DNA of 58,833 nt from an uncultured SAR116 cluster alpha proteobacterium (GTDB lineage Bacteria > Pseudomonadota > Alphaproteobacteria > Puniceispirillales > Marisalimonadaceae): contig CACBXG010000008.1 of assembly GCA_902543145.1 (NCBI GenBank), positions 1-58,833 on the forward strand. The letters are read 5' to 3'. The notes beneath the pieces were generated by a model. The model was not told the DNA's origin. It saw only the letters and a list, made by a program, of their open reading frames with translations, and did not search any database. Within the stretch, counting starts at the first letter, position 1. Each line of letters begins with the position of its first letter. Below, in pieces: positions 53,744 to 58,833 of the stretch. Position numbers and translations under genes: made by a program.

Positions 53744-55072
53744 ATGGCTAATGAAAGTATGTTTGGTGTATTGGGTCAAGCTACCGAACTACGACAAAGA
53801 ATATTATTTACACTTGGTGCTTTAATAGTATATCGTTTAGGCACATATATACCTGTACCAGGTATTAATGCTATAGCTCTATCTGAAATTGTAAATAATA
53901 CCAACAGCGGTGTTTTGGGAATGTTTAATATGTTTTCTGGTGGCGCTTTAGGACGAATGACTATATTTGCATTAACAATTCTTCCGTATATTTCTGCTGC
54001 AATTATTATGCAACTAATGACATCAATTTCACCACAAATGTCTCAATTAAAAAAAGAAGGTGAATCAGGCAGAAAAACCATAAATCAATACACAAGATAC
54101 TTAACCGTTTTACTTGCTACAGTACAAGCTTATGGTTTTGCTGTAGCATTAGAAAGCACCTCAGGATCTTCAGGATCGCTAGTTAACAATCCAGGTGTTT
54201 TTTTTAAGATTACAACCGTAGTTACTTTAGTCGGCTCAGTAATGTTTCTTCTTTGGTTAGGAGAGCAAATTACTTCTCGGGGTATAGGCAATGGTGTGTC
54301 ATTAATTATATTTGCTGGAATAGTAGCAGAATTACCAAGAGCTATTGCTCAAATTTTAGAACAAGGAAGAACTGGTTCAATATCAACATTCTTAATTATA
54401 GGCATTTTAATTCTTGCAATAGCAGTTATAATTTTTATTGTTTTCATTGAACGTTCACAAAGAAAGATTATTGTTCAATATCCAAAAAGACAAATGGGAA
54501 ACAAAATGTTTGCTGGTGATTCTTCACACTTACCTTTAAAAATTAATGTTCCTGGTGTGATACCTCCTATATTTGCATCTGCATTATTGTTGTTACCAAC
54601 TTCATTATCTTCATTTTCCGGATTAGATGGTAATAGCTCTGATTGGGTATTAACTTTAAACTCATATTTTGGAAGAGGGCAACCTTTATATCTAGCCATT
54701 TATATTGGTCTAATAGTGTTTTTTGCCTTTTTTTATACAGCTATTGTATTCAATCCAGATGAAACTGCCGACAATCTCAAAAAAAATGGCGGATATGTTC
54801 CAGGTATTAGACCAGGCCCTCCAACCGCAGATTATTTAGATTTTGTTTTAACAAGATTGACAGCTATAGGTGCCACATATTTGGCAGCTGTTTGTATTTT
54901 ACCTGAGATTTTAATATCCAAGTATTCAATTCCTTTTTATTTAGGTGGAACTAGTTTGTTAATTGTAGTCACGGTTTCCATGGATACAGTTTCACAAGCT
55001 CAATCACATTTAATTGCGCATAGATATTCAGGTTTGATAAAAAAAACAAAATTAAGAGGTGGGAGGCGTTAA
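53744..55072 (+). CDS. secY: Preprotein translocase subunit SecY
   Basis: Channel-forming membrane subunit of the Sec translocon, with ten hydrophobic segments in 442 residues. GVLGMFNMFSGGAL (plug side), IMQLMTSISPQMSQLKKEGESGR and GNGVSLIIFAGI are conserved; the C-terminal cytoplasmic loop YVPGIRPGPPTADYLD that contacts SecA or the ribosome is intact. It starts three bases after rplO and is one base-step from adk (TAA then ATG). Confidence 0.98.
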   Translation: MANESMFGVLGQATELRQRILFTLGALIVYRLGTYIPVPGINAIALSEIVNNTNSGVLGMFNMFSGGALGRMTIFALTILPYISAAIIMQLMTSISPQMSQLKKEGESGRKTINQYTRYLTVLLATVQAYGFAVALESTSGSSGSLVNNPGVFFKITTVVTLVGSVMFLLWLGEQITSRGIGNGVSLIIFAGIVAELPRAIAQILEQGRTGSISTFLIIGILILAIAVIIFIVFIERSQRKIIVQYPKRQMGNKMFAGDSSHLPLKINVPGVIPPIFASALLLLPTSLSSFSGLDGNSSDWVLTLNSYFGRGQPLYLAIYIGLIVFFAFFYTAIVFNPDETADNLKKNGGYVPGIRPGPPTADYLDFVLTRLTAIGATYLAAVCILPEILISKYSIPFYLGGTSLLIVVTVSMDTVSQAQSHLIAHRYSGLIKKTKLRGGRR

Positions 55073-55639
55073 ATGAATTTAATACTTTTTGGTCCACCTG
55101 GTGCTGGTAAAGGAACGCAAGCAGAAATATTAATTAACAAATATAAAATCGTTCAGATCTCAACTGGAGATATGTTGAGAGAAGAAGTTAAATTAGGAAC
55201 AGAATTAGGAAAGGCTGCTAAATCTATCATGGATAAAGGTGATTTAGTTTCTGATAAGATTATAATATCAATGATTGAAAAAAGAATTATAAGACCAGAT
55301 TGCAAAAATGGTTTTATTCTTGATGGTTTTCCAAGGACTTTTAAGCAAGCTGTAGATTTAGATAATATTTTAAATAAATTGGAAATTTATATAGATAAAG
55401 TTATAGAAATTAGTGTTGACGAGGATATTCTCTTAAAAAGAATTACTAAAAGAGCTTTAGAGAGCAAGATTTCAAGAGATGACGATAGTTCTGAAATTTT
55501 GAAAAATAGAATATTGGTTTATAAGAAAGATACTTTACCAGTATTAGAATATTATAAAAATTTAAATAAATTATATTCAATTGACGGTATGCAAAATATT
55601 GAAGATGTATCGAAAGATATTCAAAATATATTAACCTGA
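55073..55639 (+). CDS. adk: Adenylate kinase (short-LID form)
   Basis: Interconverts ATP + AMP and two ADP. It has 188 residues, the short variant; the LID between RITKR and SRDDDSSEI is only a few residues long and has no zinc cysteines. P-loop GPPGAGKGT (7-15), the AMP-binding STGDMLR and FILDGFPRT are intact. The ATG directly follows the secY TAA, as in many alphaproteobacteria. Confidence 0.97.
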   Translation: MNLILFGPPGAGKGTQAEILINKYKIVQISTGDMLREEVKLGTELGKAAKSIMDKGDLVSDKIIISMIEKRIIRPDCKNGFILDGFPRTFKQAVDLDNILNKLEIYIDKVIEISVDEDILLKRITKRALESKISRDDDSSEILKNRILVYKKDTLPVLEYYKNLNKLYSIDGMQNIEDVSKDIQNILT

Positions 55640-55647
55640 TTATAAAG

Positions 55648-55675
55648 TTGACTGTAAATCTTTTAACATTATAAT
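55648..55675 (+). promoter_or_regulatory. Promoter of the alpha operon (rpsM-rpsK-rpoA-rplQ)
   Basis: TTGACT (55648-55653), 16 bases, then a consensus TATAAT (55670-55675), lying just after the adk stop. The next six bases CCGCGG are all G/C, like the discriminator of the str promoter. Transcription should begin at about 55682, inside the 5' arm of a perfect hairpin. Confidence 0.8.
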
Positions 55676-55679
55676 CCGC

Positions 55680-55703
55680 GGTTTATTTGGTATCAAATAA
55701 ACC
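55680..55703 (+). other. Perfect hairpin at the predicted 5' end of rpsM mRNA
   Basis: GGTTTATTTG (55680-55689) pairs with CAAATAAACC (55694-55703) across a four-base loop GTAT. It falls between the -10 box and the ribosome site AAAGGAGAG. With a start near 55682 the RNA would carry a 5'-terminal stem of eight or more pairs. A stabilising 5' cap-like stem or a ribosomal-protein target are both possible. Confidence 0.75.
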
Positions 55704-55726
55704 TTAATTAAAAAAAGGAGAGTTTA

Positions 55727-56095
55727 GTGGCACGTATTGCAGGTGTTAATGTACCAACTAACAAAAGAGTTCTTGTAGCTCTTACATATGTTCATGGTAT
55801 TGGATTAACTAGTTCTAAAAATATATGTAAAAAAGTTGGAATTGCTGAAGATAAAAGAATTAATAATTTATCTGAAGATGAACTTACTAAAATTAGAGAT
55901 TTAATTGACACAGATTATATAGTTGAAGGTGATTTAAGAAGAAAAACTTCAATAGACATTAAAAGGTATTTAGATTTGGGTTGCCTAAGAGGTCTAAGAC
56001 ATAGAAAAAACTTACCTGTAAGAGGCCAAAGAACACATACGAACGCAAGAACAAGAAAAGGCCCTGCCAAAGCAATAGCAGGAAAGAAGAAATAA
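55727..56095 (+). CDS. rpsM: 30S ribosomal protein S13
   Basis: Small-subunit head protein bridging to the 50S, 122 residues from GTG 55727, after [34 protein letters not shown] and [26 protein letters not shown] are diagnostic. The GTG start is odd for a gene of this level and may add to translational control. Confidence 0.97.
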   Translation: MARIAGVNVPTNKRVLVALTYVHGIGLTSSKNICKKVGIAEDKRINNLSEDELTKIRDLIDTDYIVEGDLRRKTSIDIKRYLDLGCLRGLRHRKNLPVRGQRTHTNARTRKGPAKAIAGKKK

Positions 56096-56116
56096 TATTT
56101 ATAAGGGAACTTAACA

Positions 56117-56512
56117 ATGGCCAAACAACCTACTCAAACTAGGATTCGTCGTAAAGAAAAAAAGAATGTAACTAACGCAGTAGCACATGTTAATTCATCT
56201 TTTAATAATACTGTTATTACGATTACTGATATACAGGGAAATGCTATATCGTGGTCATCATCAGGCACTATGGGTTTTAAAGGTTCTAGAAAATCTACTC
56301 CATATGCAGCACAGCTTGCAGCAGAAGATGCTGGAAAGAAAGCATCAGAGCATGGTGTAAAAACAGTTGACATTCAAGTTCAAGGTCCTGGCTCAGGAAG
56401 AGAGTCAGCTTTAAGAGCATTACAAACGATTGGTTTTCAAGTTAATTCCATTAGAGATGTAACGCCAATTCCTCATAATGGGTGTAGGCCAAAAAAAAGA
56501 AGAAGAGTCTAG
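56117..56512 (+). CDS. rpsK: 30S ribosomal protein S11
   Basis: Platform protein near the mRNA exit, 131 residues. [22 protein letters not shown] and [20 protein letters not shown], then [18 protein letters not shown] are the family blocks. Confidence 0.98.
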   Translation: MAKQPTQTRIRRKEKKNVTNAVAHVNSSFNNTVITITDIQGNAISWSSSGTMGFKGSRKSTPYAAQLAAEDAGKKASEHGVKTVDIQVQGPGSGRESALRALQTIGFQVNSIRDVTPIPHNGCRPKKRRRV

Positions 56513-56561
56513 ATATACAAATAAAAATCTATAACTAAATTATTATTGACAGAGAGTAATC

Positions 56562-57578
56562 ATGATTGAAAAGAATTGGAAAGAAATAATTAAACCGTCG
56601 AAGCTAGAGGTTAGAGATGAGAGTAAGTCTGAAAACACTTCAACTATAATTGCTGAGCCTCTTGAAAGAGGATATGGAGTTACAATAGGAAATGCTCTTA
56701 GAAGGATACTTCTTTCATCACTTCAAGGTTCTGCTATAACTTCAATTCAGGTTCAAGGAGTATTACATGAGTTTTCTTCTATACCAGGAGTAAGAGAAGA
56801 CCTTACCGATATTATTTTGAATGTCAAAGGCATTAAAGTTAGGATGGAATATGATGGGGTTAAAAAAATTCAACTTAATGTTAATGGCCCTGTCACGGTT
56901 ACCGCTGGTATGATAGAATGTCCTTCTGAAGTTGAAATTATGAATAAAGACCATGAAATTTGTACCTTAGACAACGGAGCAAAACTTTCTGTTGAATTCA
57001 CCGTAGAAAATGGTAAAGGATATATATCTTCTACAACTAACAGAACAGATGATCTTCCAATTGGAGTTATACCAATTGACGCTATATATAGCCCAGTTGT
57101 TCAAGTATCATACAATGTAGATAATGCCCGAGTGGGGCAACAAACAGATTATGATAAATTGTCATTAGTTGTTACGACTGACGGTTCAGTTACTCCAGAA
57201 GATGCAGTTGCATTTTCTGCTAGAATTATGCAAGACCAATTAAATAATTTCATTAATTTTGAAGAACCAGAAGAAGAAGAAGTTACTGAAGTCTTAGAAG
57301 ATCTTCCATTCAATAAAAATCTTCTTAGAAAAGTTGACGAATTAGAATTATCCGTAAGATCAGCTAATTGTTTAAAAAATGATAACATTGTATACATCGG
57401 AGACTTAGTTCAAAGGTCAGAGCCAGAGATGTTGCGTACACCAAATTTTGGTAGGAAAAGTTTAAATGAGATAAGAGAAGTATTAAAAGTTATGGGCTTA
57501 GAATTAGGTATGGATGTCGAGAATTGGCCACCAGAAAATATTGAAGAATTGGTAAGAAAAATAGAAGATCCATTCTAG
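56562..57578 (+). CDS. rpoA: DNA-directed RNA polymerase subunit alpha
   Basis: Assembly-initiating polymerase subunit, 338 residues. The N-terminal dimerisation domain carries [24 protein letters not shown]. An acidic linker [14 protein letters not shown] (about 235-250) leads to the C-terminal domain with [16 protein letters not shown] and [16 protein letters not shown], which binds UP elements and activators. Confidence 0.98.
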   Translation: MIEKNWKEIIKPSKLEVRDESKSENTSTIIAEPLERGYGVTIGNALRRILLSSLQGSAITSIQVQGVLHEFSSIPGVREDLTDIILNVKGIKVRMEYDGVKKIQLNVNGPVTVTAGMIECPSEVEIMNKDHEICTLDNGAKLSVEFTVENGKGYISSTTNRTDDLPIGVIPIDAIYSPVVQVSYNVDNARVGQQTDYDKLSLVVTTDGSVTPEDAVAFSARIMQDQLNNFINFEEPEEEEVTEVLEDLPFNKNLLRKVDELELSVRSANCLKNDNIVYIGDLVQRSEPEMLRTPNFGRKSLNEIREVLKVMGLELGMDVENWPPENIEELVRKIEDPF

Positions 57579-57606
57579 TCCAATAAAAAAATTTAGGAGT
57601 TTAGTT

Positions 57607-58047
57607 ATGAAACACAGGATTAAAGGGAAAAAATTAAACAGAACTTCCTCACACAGGAAAGCTCTTTTTAAAAATATGGCACAGGCTATAATAAAGCACG
57701 AGCAAATTATAACAACATTACCCAAAGCTAAGACCATGAAACCTATTATAGATAAATTAATTACCTTGGGTAAAAAGGGTAGCTTGCATGCTCGAAGACA
57801 AGCTTTTTCACAGTTAAGGGATGATAATGTTGTATCAAAATTGTTTGGTGATCTTGCAACAAGATATGCAGAAAGACAAGGAGGATATTCAAGGGTTTTA
57901 AAAGCAGGTTATAGATATGGAGACGCCGCGGCAATGGCTGTTTTTGAATTGGTTGATAGAGATGAAGATGCTAGAGGCAAAGATAGTGGACCAGTACAAA
58001 CAAATAATGCAACCGATGATGAACCAAAAGAGGCTGTTGCTGGATAA
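57607..58047 (+). CDS. rplQ: 50S ribosomal protein L17
   Basis: Exit-tunnel rim protein, 146 residues. [39 protein letters not shown] is split only by the usual turn, and [23 protein letters not shown] follows. The last 20 or so residues are an acidic tail typical of alphaproteobacterial L17. It is the last gene before the terminator. Confidence 0.97.
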   Translation: MKHRIKGKKLNRTSSHRKALFKNMAQAIIKHEQIITTLPKAKTMKPIIDKLITLGKKGSLHARRQAFSQLRDDNVVSKLFGDLATRYAERQGGYSRVLKAGYRYGDAAAMAVFELVDRDEDARGKDSGPVQTNNATDDEPKEAVAG

Positions 58048-58069
58048 TTTTCGTACTAAATGAATTTAA

Positions 58070-58101
58070 AACCGTTCAAATAATGTGAGCGGTTTTTTTT
58101 T
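58070..58101 (+). terminator. Intrinsic terminator of the ribosomal-protein block
   Basis: AACCGTTCA (58070-58078) pairs with TGAGCGGTT (58086-58094) with one G-U and a seven-base loop. The run of nine T bases at 58093-58101 follows. This is a textbook intrinsic terminator 22 bases after the rplQ stop. Confidence 0.88.
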
Positions 58102-58110
58102 GAGTAAAAA

Positions 58111-58833
58111 ATGTATTTTGATAAATTTATAGGAATAGATTGGTCTGGTGACAAAAATAATTTTCAAAAAGGAATTAGTGTTGCTGAATGTGCTAGAGGT
58201 AACAAAGTACCACAAATAGTAAAACCGATGGATGCTAAATATTGGACAAGGTCAAACTTAATAAAATGGCTTCATAAAGAAATAAAATTGCAAAGAAACT
58301 TAATAGGATTTGATTTTGCATTCTCATTTCCTTTTTATGATAAATGTTGTTATTTCCCAGGCATAAAAGATAGTCCTATTAATTCAGAAAAATTATGGAA
58401 ATTAATAGAAGATACGAATACAAACGTAAAAAATTTTTATGGTGGAAAGATATGGGTAAATAAAACATATGGTAAATTTTTTAATTCACCAAAACTCAAA
58501 GGATCACATTTTTCCAGTAGAAGAAGGTGTACGGAAAAATTAGCTAAGAATAAAATACTTTCTCCTAGTCCAACTTTTAATTGTGTTGGACCTGGTGCTG
58601 TAGGTACAGGTACTCTAGCGGGTATGAGAATTCTTAATTTATTAAAAAACAAAGCCCAAATTTGGCCTTTTGACGAATTTAATTTTTCAACTAAAACTGT
58701 TGTTGTTGAAATCTTTCCGTCTTATTATTTTAGACTTTCTAAAATTAAACCTGAAAAAAAAGTGGGTTATACAATAGAAAATATTAATAAATCATTAGAA
58801 TTTTTTAATTCTAAACCTCTTAAAAAAGATCAA
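58111..58833 (+). CDS. Unknown protein, possibly RNase H-like fold (partial, C-terminus beyond window)
   Basis: An open frame of 241 codons runs from ATG 58111 to the right window edge without a stop. The N-terminus FDKFIGIDWSGDKNNFQKGISVAEC has the strand-D-strand pattern of RNase H-like DUF429-type proteins. A second acidic position in NLIGFDFAFSFPF and a later GPGAVGTGTLAGMRIL block are also seen. I recognise no exact family and assign no function. No good ribosome site precedes the ATG, only TGAG, and the gene starts ten bases after the terminator T-run. Confidence 0.75.
   Translation, partial: MYFDKFIGIDWSGDKNNFQKGISVAECARGNKVPQIVKPMDAKYWTRSNLIKWLHKEIKLQRNLIGFDFAFSFPFYDKCCYFPGIKDSPINSEKLWKLIEDTNTNVKNFYGGKIWVNKTYGKFFNSPKLKGSHFSSRRRCTEKLAKNKILSPSPTFNCVGPGAVGTGTLAGMRILNLLKNKAQIWPFDEFNFSTKTVVVEIFPSYYFRLSKIKPEKKVGYTIENINKSLEFFNSKPLKKDQ

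Overview
The window reads as a stretch of chromosome from a low-G+C, compactly organised alphaproteobacterium. G+C is roughly one third by eye. The placement rests on four things: rnpB lies directly upstream of mraZ, ribosomal proteins L3 and L17 carry C-terminal tails, a short adenylate kinase sits between secY and rpsM with no rpmJ, and the rpoBC, str, S10, spc and alpha clusters are fused into one long block. Very short intergenic gaps, many 1-14 base overlaps and A/T-rich wobble positions suggest a streamlined, probably marine, lineage. That last point is inference, and I cannot name a genus.

Layout. (1) 1-9493, minus strand: the division and cell wall (dcw) operon in transcription order mraZ, rsmH, ftsL, ftsI, murE, murF, mraY, murD, ftsW. 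FtsW is cut by the left window edge. The mraZ upstream region holds four ATGGG/T boxes at exactly 10-bp spacing, which look like an MraZ operator. (2) 9675-10053: the RNase P RNA gene with its own promoter, followed at 10068-12612 by a Uup-like ABC-F ATPase and a DjlA-like TerB/J-domain protein, all on the minus strand. (3) 12723-25734: an accessory metabolic region with genes on both strands. It holds a TusA-like protein, a PlsC acyltransferase, a DUF2237 protein, a 62-residue protein of unknown function, bactofilin, NudC, an old yellow enzyme homologue, two short-chain dehydrogenases, a nitroreductase, an alpha/beta hydrolase, a CaiB/BaiF CoA-transferase with a crotonase-fold partner, an amidohydrolase with a 3-hydroxyisobutyrate dehydrogenase-like enzyme, an EamA transporter and a GNAT protein. 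(4) 25801-28346: tRNA-Thr, rlmB, tRNA-Tyr, tuf copy 1 and tRNA-Trp. (5) 28436-58047, plus strand: secE-nusG-rplKAJL-rpoBC, then rpsL-rpsG-fusA-tuf (copy 2)-S10-spc operons with secY and adk, then rpsM-rpsK-rpoA-rplQ, closed by an intrinsic terminator at 58070-58101. (6) 58111 to the right edge: the start of an unknown gene, possibly RNase H-like.

How the genes work together. The left block makes UDP-MurNAc-pentapeptide and lipid I and builds the septal machinery (FtsL, FtsI, FtsW). The right block makes ribosomes, elongation factors, RNA polymerase and the SecYE translocon. Several translation transcripts have visible leader structures: an L10-type leader before rplJ, a long stem between rplL and rpoB, and a hairpin that would form the extreme 5' end of the rpsM transcript. 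The str and rpsM promoters share a G/C-only discriminator, as expected of growth-rate-controlled promoters. The two tuf copies are identical across about 1.24 kb including untranslated flanks, a sign of recent gene conversion.

No stretch longer than 300 bases lacks a gene. The longest gaps are 30361-30583 (rplJ leader), 39963-40146 (str promoter and leader), 9494-9674 (mraZ regulatory region) and 14747-14919. I saw no CRISPR array, insertion sequence, integrase, prophage, toxin-antitoxin pair or defence locus, and no clearly new multi-gene system. The points most worth following up are the mraZ operator array, the crotonase-fold protein lacking both usual catalytic glutamates, the rpsM 5'-terminal hairpin and the insertion in EF-G.
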